From NCBI GenBank assembly GCA_964474415.1, contig CAYYSO010000010.1, forward strand, positions 1 to 35,124: 35,124 nucleotides of DNA, in the 5' to 3' direction. The position numbers were made by a program, and so were the translations under genes. This stretch comes from Methylomarinum sp964474415. GTDB taxonomy: Bacteria > Pseudomonadota > Gammaproteobacteria > Methylococcales > Methylomonadaceae. The stretch's first letter is position 1; the number at the start of each line of letters is the position of its first letter. Shown piece after piece: positions 9,455-17,326 of this stretch. The notes under the pieces are model-generated. The model was not told the origin of the DNA, did not search any database, and saw nothing but the letters and a program-made list of their open reading frames with translations.

Positions 9455-10379
9455 TTAATTTCTCCGCCACCCGCATTATTGCACTGCGGGCTCTCGGATT
9501 CTGTTGTAATTCATCATTTCCGGCACGAATGACTTTACCTACCTTTTTCAATCGTCCCCGTTCAATATCTTTTTCCTGAACCGGTAGCCGACCGGGATTA
9601 TATTTCCGTCCAGATTCATGTCTAATAAACCGTTTGACTATTCTGTCTTCTAGCGAGTGAAATGAAATCACCACCAGACGTCCACCCGAGCCTAATGCAT
9701 CAACCGCCTGCTTTAATCCTTCTTCTACTTCCGCAAGCTCGCGGTTTATTTCAATTCTGATCGCTTGAAACGAACGTGTTGCAGGGTGTTTATGCTTTTC
9801 CCTGAACGGAATGGCTTCTTCTATCAGTTTTGCTAACTGCAGGGTGGTTTTCAAAGCTTTCTGCTGTCTTCGCTCAACCACTGCCCGCGCTATTCTTCTA
9901 GCAAAGCGCTCTTCGCCATATTCAAACAACACCCTGACCAGCTCTTTTTCATCAACCTGTTGCAACCATTCCGCTGCTGTCATCTCAGCATTGGCATCCA
10001 TACGCATATCCAACGGTCCATCTTTTAAAAAACTGAAGCCCCTCTCGGGGTTATCAAGCTGTGGCGATGAAACCCCCAAATCCATCAGAACCCCATCAAC
10101 TTTACCTTGATAACCATATTGCCCAATCACATCTGCCAGTTCAGAAAAACAGCCATAATGTAAGCTAAAGCGATCATCCAAATTCATTTCCTGAGCAATC
10201 TTGGAATTAACCGCTTCGGGATCTCTGTCAAAAGCCAGTAGTCTGCCACTCTCACCCAGCCTGTTCAAAATACCGCGACTATGCCCCCCACGACCAAAGG
10301 TACAATCCAGATACAATCCATCAGGCTTGATATTGAGGGATTGCAACGACTCTTCATATAAGACCGACAAATGTTCCAT
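9444..10379 (-). CDS. rsmH: RsmH (MraW), 16S rRNA m4C1402 methyltransferase
   Basis: RsmH is an S-adenosylmethionine-dependent enzyme that N4-methylates C1402 of 16S rRNA in the decoding centre. RsmI, also in this window, adds the 2'-O-methyl group to the same nucleotide. The 311-residue product starts MEHLSVLYEESLQSLNIKP and has the SAM-binding loop DCTFGRGGHSRGIL. The conserved GVLMDLGVSSPQLDNPERGF stretch, the ATRSFQAIRIEIN stretch and VVISFHSLEDRIVKRF are also present. The start is the ATG at 10379, 11 nt after the mraZ stop. Length and motifs are standard. Confidence 0.97.
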   Translation of the reverse strand: MEHLSVLYEESLQSLNIKPDGLYLDCTFGRGGHSRGILNRLGESGRLLAFDRDPEAVNSKIAQEMNLDDRFSLHYGCFSELADVIGQYGYQGKVDGVLMDLGVSSPQLDNPERGFSFLKDGPLDMRMDANAEMTAAEWLQQVDEKELVRVLFEYGEERFARRIARAVVERRQQKALKTTLQLAKLIEEAIPFREKHKHPATRSFQAIRIEINRELAEVEEGLKQAVDALGSGGRLVVISFHSLEDRIVKRFIRHESGRKYNPGRLPVQEKDIERGRLKKVGKVIRAGNDELQQNPRARSAIMRVAEKLNAG

Positions 10380-10390
10380 ACCATCCCTGC

Positions 10391-10858
10391 TTAAAACGAC
10401 AACGAACCTAACTCATCCAACCCTTCATCATCACTCCCGTCCAACCATTCGTTTTCTTTCGCCTGCCAGGCATTTTCATTCCAGATTTCAAATTTATTTA
10501 ATTGTCCTACCAGAACAATGTGCTTTTCCATATCGGCAAATTTTCTCAATTTTTCCGGCAGCAACAGTCGGCCTTGACTATCCACTTCACATTCAGACGC
10601 ATTACCAATGACAAACCGGCGTAATTTCCCGGCCATTTTATTCAGCGTCGGTAATTTACTAATAGTTTGTTCAAGCCTCTCCCATTCAGGTAACGGATAC
10701 AACCACAAACAGCCGGCTTCACCGACACATTTTTCATCAACAGCCACAGTCACTACCATTTGCCGCTCACAACATTCCTGTAACTCCGCCCGATAACGGG
10801 TAGGAACTGTAATTCGCCCTTTTGCATCCAGATTGATTGCACTTATTCCACGAAACAA
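10391..10858 (-). CDS. mraZ: MraZ, transcriptional regulator of the dcw cluster
   Basis: MraZ is a small protein of the AbrB-like swapped-hairpin fold that forms rings and represses its own operon by binding short direct repeats in the promoter. The 155-residue product shows both halves of the duplicated fold: residues 1-50 (FRGISAINLDAKGRITVPTRYR) and residues 75-125 (IGNASECEVDSQGRLLLPEKLR). The start is a TTG; no in-frame ATG upstream gives a better N-terminus, and the FRG start agrees with other MraZ proteins. The target repeats are visible directly upstream at 10884-10919, which supports autoregulation here. Confidence 0.95.
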   Translation of the reverse strand: MFRGISAINLDAKGRITVPTRYRAELQECCERQMVVTVAVDEKCVGEAGCLWLYPLPEWERLEQTISKLPTLNKMAGKLRRFVIGNASECEVDSQGRLLLPEKLRKFADMEKHIVLVGQLNKFEIWNENAWQAKENEWLDGSDDEGLDELGSLSF

Positions 10859-10883
10859 GAGTGACCCCGACTAACCCTAAAAT

Positions 10884-10919
10884 TCCATTTTCTTCCACTT
10901 TAACTCACTTTTTATCCAC
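10884..10919 (-). promoter_or_regulatory. MraZ-binding repeats (four boxes) upstream of mraZ
   Basis: On the minus strand, four pentamers follow each other with starts 11, 10 and 10 nt apart: GTGGA (10915-10919), GTGAG (10904-10908), GTGGA (10894-10898) and ATGGA (10884-10888). In E. coli and other bacteria MraZ binds TGGG-type pentamers with about 10-nt periodicity just after the mraZ promoter. The arrangement here matches in period, position and core GTGG/TGGA. That MraZ binds them is inferred. Confidence 0.72.
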
Positions 10920-10946
10920 TATAGATTTCAATTTCTTTTTAGTCAA
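10918..10946 (-). promoter_or_regulatory. Sigma70 promoter of the mraZ/dcw operon
   Basis: On the minus strand TTGACT (10946-10941) is followed after exactly 17 nt by TATAGT (10923-10918), a near-consensus sigma70 promoter. The -10 hexamer overlaps the first MraZ repeat, so bound MraZ would hinder RNA polymerase. It lies 60 nt upstream of the mraZ start and is the only strong promoter I see for the ten-gene operon. Confidence 0.8.
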
Positions 10947-11583
10947 GACTGATTAGGCATTAAATTCTTCCTTTTTTTACAATGATTTATATCATCTTTT
11001 ACTAATACTCATAACTTTGTAAATTTACAACAACAAAAACTTTTCCCTATCAAAAAGTTAATTAAATTTACTAATGTTACTTGTAATAAATAAACAACAG
11101 TCAGACATGACGACCAAGATAAATATTTTCCACAAATCAATGTCAGCCAGGGATGCCTGAACTATACTATCTGCTAATCAAAATTTAGAGATGAAATGAC
11201 CGACAAATATTTTGCAGCCTGAAGGCTATAGCAAGCCCCGTACGAAAAAATTACATTACTAATAATTAACCCTGCGACTCTTTGCGACCTAAATTTAAGG
11301 ACATGCACAAAATTAAGATAATTTCTCGGAAAAACTTACCAGAATTGCGCCGGATTTTTGTTTCCGCCCAAAATATCTCAAGTGGAGCATAGTTATTCTA
11401 TGTAAGGCATTGAGAGCATTCGTTACTCAGGAACAAAAAAGACAAGTCAGAATATATTAAGTTGTTGTGTACCATTCTTTAACTTAATCTATACGCCCTT
11501 CACCGCATTTTGAATTCGAACAAAATCCTACGTCAGCTGTTGAGCCTAATTCGGATAAGCTTTTTACCAAGGAAAACATTCCA
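10947..11583. other. Non-coding AT-rich stretch between the dcw operon and the porin operon
   Basis: No credible gene is seen on either strand. The first part is very AT-rich and contains the perfect 14-bp palindrome TTGTAAATTTACAA (11027-11040). Further on are the small hairpins AGCCTGAAGGCT (near 11217-11228) and CATAG/CTATG (11388-11402). The part from about 11330 to 11520 is less AT-rich and could be a decayed mobile-element or repeat fragment, but no reading frame or terminal repeats support that. It must contain the promoter of the downstream four-gene operon, which I could not place. Confidence 0.55.
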
Positions 11584-12597
11584 TTGAATAAAACAAAAAT
11601 CTATATTCTTTTGTTATTTATATTTCCCAATTTTTCCTATGCTGACTATTCCCTCGGCGATGGATTTGAATTAGGAAAAATATTCTTATCAGGTTACAGC
11701 GAAACGGCATGGGAAGCCGCAAACGGACAGCCCCAATCATTAGCCATCGATGACTTTAGTCTGTTTGCCTCAGCTTCGATCAATTCCTACATTAATCCTT
11801 TTATTGAAGTTGAAATTGCTAGTGCAACGCTATGGGAAGAAGGCAAAGGAATTGGTTTTCAAGGCTCCCGTCTGGTATTGGAGCGACTTTATAATGATAT
11901 TCATTTCACTGAAGACGTTAACATTAGATTTGGCAAATCACTTGCCCCAGTGGGTGAATGGAACCGTATTCATGCAGCTCCACTAGTCTGGACAACCAAC
12001 CGTCCAGTAACCACACGTTTTTCCTTTTCAGAATCAATTTCCGGTATCAACATTCAATATACCCAACACAACAACAACACCTACCAGATTTATTTTCAGC
12101 CTGGCACAGAATGGTTAGTCAAGCCAACAATAAAGAACAGACCCCGAAAATATAGCAAAATCTTTGGAATCAGCTTCGACAAGTATTTTGGATTGAATAA
12201 TAAGTTAGGTGTTGCGATTCAGCATGCCCGAGTCATAGATACTGGGGATAATCAATGGGTATTCAGTCTGGATGGACAATGGCAAAGCAGACTTATAGAT
12301 TTAGAATTTCAATCGACTTATACAACTATTAACTTCAAGCATTCAACAAGCCAAAAAGCCAACGAATGGGGAGGATACCTTCAGGGAATATGGCATCTCA
12401 ATGAACAATGGCATATCGTACTTCGCCCCGAATATTTCGAAGCCCGAACCAAAGAGTCACAAAGCAGCATGCTATACGGACTCGTTTATCGACCACAACC
12501 TGCTTTATCCCTGAAACTGGAGTACATGGATATCAATCGCCAACAATCATTTGGCTTTTCGCAAGGTTGGTTTGCTTCATTAGCAGTGTTGTTTTGA
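11584..12597 (+). CDS. Outer-membrane porin-like beta-barrel protein
   Basis: The 337-residue product has a signal peptide (KIYILLLFIFPNFSYA, cleavage likely before DYSLG). The rest alternates polar and hydrophobic residues with many aromatics and ends in WFASLAVLF. A C-terminal phenylalanine is the usual signal for beta-barrel insertion by the Bam complex. It probably forms a channel or receptor in the outer membrane; the substrate is unknown. The start is a TTG with an AAGGA element about ten bases upstream; no in-frame ATG gives the signal peptide. The next gene starts two bases after its stop, so it is the first gene of an operon with a periplasmic binding protein, a sensor kinase and an HD-GYP regulator. 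Confidence 0.72.
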   Translation: MNKTKIYILLLFIFPNFSYADYSLGDGFELGKIFLSGYSETAWEAANGQPQSLAIDDFSLFASASINSYINPFIEVEIASATLWEEGKGIGFQGSRLVLERLYNDIHFTEDVNIRFGKSLAPVGEWNRIHAAPLVWTTNRPVTTRFSFSESISGINIQYTQHNNNTYQIYFQPGTEWLVKPTIKNRPRKYSKIFGISFDKYFGLNNKLGVAIQHARVIDTGDNQWVFSLDGQWQSRLIDLEFQSTYTTINFKHSTSQKANEWGGYLQGIWHLNEQWHIVLRPEYFEARTKESQSSMLYGLVYRPQPALSLKLEYMDINRQQSFGFSQGWFASLAVLF

Positions 12598-12599
12598 AC

Positions 12600-13013
12600 A
12601 TGAAAATTCATTATTTAATCATTTTTATGCTGCTAAATATTCCTGTCGCGCAGGCTGATTTTTTAGTAATTGGGCATCCTGGAATTAATAAATCTTCAAT
12701 AAAAATATCGGAATTAGCTGATATCTATATGAAAAAGCACTCAACCCTGATTAATGGAACCGCGGTTATCCCCGTTAATCGCTCAGCCAACTCAGATTTA
12801 CGCCGACAATTTGAATCAAAAGTAATAAAAATGTCAACTCGCGAAATAAAATCATACTGGCTTAAATTACGATTCAAGGGAATTAGACCTCCCGTCGTCA
12901 TGGATTCATCCGATGCCGCTATTTTGTTTGTAAAACGCGTCACTGGCGCCATCACCTATATTAAAACCTCGCAAACGCCAAACGGCGTGAAAATACTGAT
13001 GAAAATAAAATAA
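12600..13013 (+). CDS. Small periplasmic phosphate-binding-like (PBP superfamily) protein
   Basis: From the ATG at 12600 a 137-residue protein is read with a signal peptide (IIFMLLNIPVAQA, cleavage before DFLVIG). The mature part resembles the short phosphate ABC transporter substrate-binding-like proteins: an opening VIGHPG strand, ISELADIYMKK, INGTAVIPVNRS, the RRQFESKVIKMS helix, YWLKLRFKG, and a final GAITYIKT. These are about half the size of true PstS proteins. With no transporter genes nearby, a role in presenting a ligand to the adjacent sensor kinase is more likely than uptake. A longer in-frame reading starts near 12408 inside the porin gene but lacks the signal peptide, so the ATG at 12600 is preferred. 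Confidence 0.75.
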   Translation: MKIHYLIIFMLLNIPVAQADFLVIGHPGINKSSIKISELADIYMKKHSTLINGTAVIPVNRSANSDLRRQFESKVIKMSTREIKSYWLKLRFKGIRPPVVMDSSDAAILFVKRVTGAITYIKTSQTPNGVKILMKIK

Positions 13014-13022
13014 AATAAAAAA

Positions 13023-15029
13023 ATGACTGTTTTTCACACCCATTCACACAAATCTATCCTACGGCAGTTAGTGGTTCCATTGGTATTAAGCTTTGTATTG
13101 CTGATTCTGTTAATTACCGCTCTGGTTTTTGTTGAAATGAAAGCCAATCTGGAACAATCTATTAAAAAACAACTTATCAGCAATACAGAAACGATCAATA
13201 CACAACTGAAAAACCTTTTCCGTTATAACATTCTGAACACATCAGCCTGGGCAAAATTAGAGATAATGGATAACATTATCACTGAAGATATAGATGGCCA
13301 AATTAACCGCTCATTACAGGAACTGAGATCCAATTACCACTTACCCGGCGATATACTGGTCTTTGATCATCAACGACGATTAATATCATCCAGCAATGAC
13401 CAACTCCGCCAGCAAATGGATTCCATTAGCCCGCCCGATGCATGGTTTCAGGTTAATAAAAGCCATACCTTATTCCTTGGAAAACATATAAATCCCTATA
13501 CCGAGCTGAAATCCATCGCTTTTATCCACTGTATTACTGCCAGCTTTGATAATCAGCGCAACCTTGGATTTATTGTCTTGACCCATCCTTGGTCAAATAT
13601 TGAAGATATTGTTTTACATAAGCAAATACAAAGCGCCCTGATAGATCAATCTGGACGTGTGTTAGCAAGCAATGTAAAAGAACTGGCTGTTAATGAATCT
13701 CTTCCCCATGAAAAACTTTTCAATACATTTAAAATTAAACTTGCAAAAACCGAGTATTTATTTGAAACTGCCCAATTATCCAATATCATGGATATCCCTA
13801 TCAACTGGCTGGTAGTAACACTGGAACAGCATGAACAAGCATTACAGCCCGTGTGGGGGTTGGGAATAAAAGTTAGCATTCTGGCCCTGATACTAACATC
13901 CATAATCACCTGCTTTATTATTTGGCAAACTCAGCGGGTCGTTGCGCCCATACAAAAAGTAACTCAGACTGTACTGGAAATTGCCCAATCTTCAGACTTG
14001 TCAAAAAGAGTAGCGGTAAAAGACCATGCGGTAACAGGCCATAATGAGACTGCAATCTTAGGCGCCAGCTTTAACCTGATGGCAGAAAAACTCGCTGAAA
14101 CAATGACCGAGAAAGATCATTTTTCTGATCGATTGAAGCTATTAAATAAAACGCTGGAACAACAAGTCGCTGATCGTACAGAAGCTTATCGCACGACTAA
14201 TGAGCAACTACAATCAACCATCAGTCAATTAAAACAAACACAAACTCAATTAATACAATCAGAAAAAATGGCCTCTTTAGGTCAATTAGTTGCCGGTATT
14301 GCTCATGAAATCAACAACCCTCTGGGTTCAATCAATGCCAACATTCCCATTCTCACTGAATATACCCATGACTTGTTTGAAATCATCGATAATATTCAAG
14401 ACTCATCAATACTTGCCAAACCCTTACAAGAAATTGATTATCCATTTATTCAGAAAGATACACCGCAACTGCTTGCCAGCATGAAAAATGCGGTATCGCG
14501 CATGAAAGATATCATCTTGTCGTTACGAAATTTTTCCAGACTCGATCAAGCCGAGATTCAAGATATCTTGTTGGAAGATGCTATAGATACAACACTGGCG
14601 TTATTATCTCATCGTCTCAAAAATCGTATCATTGTAATAAAGCATTATCAGCTTAATCAACCCGTTCCCTGTTATGCCGGTTTGATTAACCAGGTCTTTA
14701 TGAATTTGCTTGCCAATGCAGAACAGGCAATCAAAGGTAACGGACAAATCATCATTGAAACAAAACGACAAGACGATTATGCCTTCATCAGCATCCAGGA
14801 CACAGGGTCGGGCATGGATTCAGAAACAATGAACAGGATTTTTGACCCTTTCTTTACCACAAAACCCGTCGGCGAAGGCACAGGAATGGGGCTATCCATC
14901 TCTTATGGTATTATTGAAAAACACAAGGGTTCGATTAACGTCAGTAGCAAACCTGACGCAGGCACATTGTTTACCATCCTTTTGCCTATGACAGTCAACC
15001 AACAACAGGAGATTATTGCAAATGGCTGA
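13023..15029 (+). CDS. Membrane sensor histidine kinase (periplasmic sensor, HAMP, coiled coil)
   Basis: The 668-residue product autophosphorylates on histidine in response to an unknown extracytoplasmic signal. In order: a membrane helix (about 17-40), a periplasmic domain of about 240 residues, a second helix (about 282-304), a HAMP domain (about 305-365), and a glutamine-rich coiled coil (TLEQQVADRTEAYRTTNEQL). The H-box MASLGQLVAGIAHEINNP has His about 428. The ATPase domain has the N-box NLLANAEQAI, DTGSGM, FDPFFTTKP and GTGMGLSIS. All catalytic motifs are intact. The periplasmic domain could be a Cache-type sensor, but I cannot confirm this. The gene starts 9 nt after the binding protein and overlaps the response regulator by 8 nt. 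Confidence 0.9.
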   Translation: MTVFHTHSHKSILRQLVVPLVLSFVLLILLITALVFVEMKANLEQSIKKQLISNTETINTQLKNLFRYNILNTSAWAKLEIMDNIITEDIDGQINRSLQELRSNYHLPGDILVFDHQRRLISSSNDQLRQQMDSISPPDAWFQVNKSHTLFLGKHINPYTELKSIAFIHCITASFDNQRNLGFIVLTHPWSNIEDIVLHKQIQSALIDQSGRVLASNVKELAVNESLPHEKLFNTFKIKLAKTEYLFETAQLSNIMDIPINWLVVTLEQHEQALQPVWGLGIKVSILALILTSIITCFIIWQTQRVVAPIQKVTQTVLEIAQSSDLSKRVAVKDHAVTGHNETAILGASFNLMAEKLAETMTEKDHFSDRLKLLNKTLEQQVADRTEAYRTTNEQLQSTISQLKQTQTQLIQSEKMASLGQLVAGIAHEINNPLGSINANIPILTEYTHDLFEIIDNIQDSSILAKPLQEIDYPFIQKDTPQLLASMKNAVSRMKDIILSLRNFSRLDQAEIQDILLEDAIDTTLALLSHRLKNRIIVIKHYQLNQPVPCYAGLINQVFMNLLANAEQAIKGNGQIIIETKRQDDYAFISIQDTGSGMDSETMNRIFDPFFTTKPVGEGTGMGLSISYGIIEKHKGSINVSSKPDAGTLFTILLPMTVNQQQEIIANG

Positions 15030-16023
15030 ACCGTACACATTACTGTTTGTCGATGACGAACAAGATATACTCGACAGCCTGTATCGCAGCTTTCGGAAAG
15101 GCTACAATGTCATCCGTTGTAGCTCGGGAAAAAAAGCCATCAGCACCCTTGACAACGCTGCTGTTGATTTAATCATTTGCGATCAAAGAATGCCTGAAGT
15201 GCCAGGAACAGAAGTGTTAACACATGCTTATCAAACCCAGCCTGAAGCTATCCGTATTTTATTAACCGGTTATAGCGATATCGGTTCGCTAGTAGAATGC
15301 GTTAATCAGGCTCAAATATACAAATACATATCCAAACCCTGGGAGCCTGAAGCTTTACGCATGACTGTCACCCGGGCTTTAGAAAGTTTACACCTTGGCA
15401 GACAACTGAAGACTACACAGCAAGAACTTGAAGATGCCTATTTTCATGCGGTTACCATGCTCGCGGTAGCCTGCGAAGGCAAAGATGAAACCACAGGCAA
15501 CCACGTACTACGGGTTCAGCATTTTACCGAAGCTTTGGCAAAAACATTGAACATTGCAGATAATGAAGCCATTCACATGGGCATCATGAGTATCCTGCAT
15601 GATGTAGGAAAAATTTATATCCCGGACGCTATTCTGAAAAAGCCCGGTAAATTGACTGACGAGGAATGGATTGAAATGAAACGCCATGCCGAATATGGCG
15701 CTAAGATACTCGGCGAACATCCCTATTTTGCCATTGCCAAAGACATCGCGATCGGACATCATGAAAACTTTGATGGCAGCGGCTATCCGGCAGGTCTTAA
15801 GGGTAATGATATTCCCTTGTCTGCCAGAATAACCAAAGTTGCAGATACTTTTGATGCGCTCACTACAATTCGCCCTTATAAACAAGCTTGGAGTGTTAAT
15901 CAAGCATTGAAGTGGATGCGTGAAAATTCAGGTACGATGTTTGATCCTAAGGTCGTCGATGCCTTGCTTGACCTTGCCGAACACGGCGAACTACAGAAAA
16001 TCATGACGGATTTCCATGATTGA
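15022..16023 (+). CDS. Response regulator with HD-GYP domain (probable c-di-GMP phosphodiesterase)
   Basis: The 333-residue product joins a receiver domain (about 5-120; acidic pair VDDE, phosphoacceptor Asp about 54 in IICDQRMPE, Lys in YISKPWEP) to an HD-GYP domain (about 140-330). The metal-binding HD pair (ILHDVGKIYIPD, about 193-194) and the HHENFDGSGYPAGLKG motif (GYP about 254-256) are complete, so cyclic-di-GMP hydrolysis is expected, as in RpfG. The ATG at 15022 has AGGAG nine bases upstream; an in-frame TTG at 15016 is too close to that site. The ATGGCTGA overlap with the kinase stop couples the pair. It ends 15 nt before the 3' end of the convergent rnpB. Confidence 0.92.
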   Translation: MAEPYTLLFVDDEQDILDSLYRSFRKGYNVIRCSSGKKAISTLDNAAVDLIICDQRMPEVPGTEVLTHAYQTQPEAIRILLTGYSDIGSLVECVNQAQIYKYISKPWEPEALRMTVTRALESLHLGRQLKTTQQELEDAYFHAVTMLAVACEGKDETTGNHVLRVQHFTEALAKTLNIADNEAIHMGIMSILHDVGKIYIPDAILKKPGKLTDEEWIEMKRHAEYGAKILGEHPYFAIAKDIAIGHHENFDGSGYPAGLKGNDIPLSARITKVADTFDALTTIRPYKQAWSVNQALKWMRENSGTMFDPKVVDALLDLAEHGELQKIMTDFHD

Positions 16024-16032
16024 TGCCGTTAG

Positions 16033-16399
16033 AAAAACGAGTTGGCCTGTAAGCCGGGTTCTGTCGTGAACAGCCATTCATCTGGGCTGCAAGTCGCCCT
16101 GCAGCTCAAGCAATCTACCCAGGAACCGCGCGGGCCGCGCGTAAGCTCCTCTATTTGATCTTGCTCCGGGTGGGGTTTACCCTGCCGCTGCTGTTACCAG
16201 CAGCGCGGTGCGCTCTTACCGACACCTTTTCACCCTTACCCAACCCTTGAAACTTCGTTTCAGGGGCTGGGCGGTATATTTTCTGCGGCACTTTCCGTAG
16301 GCTCACGCCTCCCAGGCGTTACCTGGCACCCTGCCCTGTGGAGCCCGGACTTTCCTCCACTTTATTTTGCAATAAAACAGCGACTGTTCGGCCAACTCG
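16033..16399 (-). ncRNA. rnpB: RNase P RNA (bacterial type A)
   Basis: RNase P RNA is the catalytic RNA that removes 5' leaders from tRNA precursors. On the minus strand I recognise the 5' core GGAGGAAAGTCCGGGCTCC, then GGCAGGGTGCCAGGTAACGC, the mid-region GGGTAAACCCCACCCGGAGC, and the 3' end ACAGAACCCGGCTTACAGGC. The ends pair as helix P1: GAGTTGGCC (16398-16390) with GGCCAACTC (16047-16039). The mature RNA is thus about 360 nt. A T5 run follows P1 (16033-16037), acting as the terminator. A TATAAT on the minus strand (16411-16406) lies just upstream of the 5' end; the -35 is weak. Position next to rsmI agrees with the Pseudomonas order. Confidence 0.95.
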
Positions 16400-16405
16400 G
16401 CGGCG

Positions 16406-16411
16406 ATTATA
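16406..16411 (-). promoter_or_regulatory. -10 element of the rnpB promoter
   Basis: A perfect TATAAT on the minus strand sits 7 nt before the 5' strand of helix P1 of RNase P RNA, which is the right distance for a start near 16399. The region 17 nt further upstream (CTAAGT) is a poor -35 hexamer and overlaps the rsmI stop codon region. Confidence 0.65.
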
Positions 16412-16430
16412 CCTCATAAAAGCTTCTTAC

Positions 16431-17273
16431 TTAGGTTTTTTCCATTGCCAACGCCGCCTGATACAGTATTTTTTTTCTTTGTCCGGTAATTTTTACCGCC
16501 AAAGCCACAGCCGTTTTGATAGAACATTCTGTCAATAATACCGCCAAAGTTCTTTTTTCATCCTCACTGATCTCCTGAATGTCTTTATCAACCGTAGCGC
16601 CATCTACAATGACAACAAATTCACCCTTGCGCATATTAGCATCATTTTTCACCCGTTCGACGACATTCACCAGCTTGTCTTTGACCACAGTTTCATGTAG
16701 TTTGGTTAATTCCCTGGCCACCACAATTTCCCTGTCAGCCGGCAATATCTCAAGCATATCTTCCAATGCCGTCTGAATTCTATGACAGGACTCGTAAAAC
16801 ACCCAAGTCGATTCATCCAATAGTTTTTCTTTAAAAAATGTTTTTCTAGCCGACTTTGTACGCGGCAAAAAACCCTCAAAGGTAAACCGTGTTACCGGCA
16901 AGCCGGATACTGACAAGGCGGCAATCAAGGCACAAGCTCCCGGTATCGGCGAAACCTCTATTCCCTGTTCTCTGGCCAATCTGACCAAAGGCATACCCGG
17001 ATCACTTAATAAAGGCGTACCGGCATCTGAAACCAGCGCTATCGAAAATCCTTGCTGCATTTTTTCAACGAGCTCCGGTGCAACTTTTTCTTCATTATGC
17101 TGATGCAAGGAAAGCACACGGCAGGAAATGCCATAATGCTGCAACAACATTCTGACATGCCGGGTATCTTCAGCCGCAACCAGATCAACCTGCTGTAAAA
17201 TTTCCACGGCTCTGATACTAAAATCTGCTAAATTACCTATAGGTGTTGCAACAACATATAATTTACCCGACAT
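16431..17273 (-). CDS. rsmI: RsmI, 16S rRNA 2'-O-methyl-C1402 methyltransferase
   Basis: RsmI is a SAM-dependent enzyme of the tetrapyrrole methylase fold that 2'-O-methylates C1402 of 16S rRNA, the nucleotide that RsmH methylates on N4. The 280-residue product begins with KLYVVATPIGNLADFSIRA and contains VAAEDTRHVRMLL, LVSDAGTPLLSDPGMPLV, IPGACALIAALSVSGLP and EGFLPRTKSARK, the full set of family motifs. The start is the ATG at 17273. It is transcribed divergently from lpoA with 53 nt between, a spacing shared with related genomes. rnpB follows directly downstream on the same strand. Confidence 0.96.
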   Translation of the reverse strand: MSGKLYVVATPIGNLADFSIRAVEILQQVDLVAAEDTRHVRMLLQHYGISCRVLSLHQHNEEKVAPELVEKMQQGFSIALVSDAGTPLLSDPGMPLVRLAREQGIEVSPIPGACALIAALSVSGLPVTRFTFEGFLPRTKSARKTFFKEKLLDESTWVFYESCHRIQTALEDMLEILPADREIVVARELTKLHETVVKDKLVNVVERVKNDANMRKGEFVVIVDGATVDKDIQEISEDEKRTLAVLLTECSIKTAVALAVKITGQRKKILYQAALAMEKT

Positions 17274-17326
17274 CGACTATTCAATCCTCTTGTTTGATTT
17301 TACTAAAATGAAGGTTTAAGCATTTT

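Noticed and set aside
11160..11340. Cyclic-di-GMP (GEMM) riboswitch before the HD-GYP operon
   Set aside because: None of the conserved aptamer core phrases could be found; only small unrelated hairpins are present.
11330..11520. Insertion sequence or transposase fragment
   Set aside because: No reading frame, terminal repeats or target duplication could be shown; kept only as a possibility in the region entry.
12408..12599. Longer 201-residue form of the phosphate-binding-like protein
   Set aside because: The extension lies inside the porin gene, and the signal peptide begins only at the ATG at 12600.
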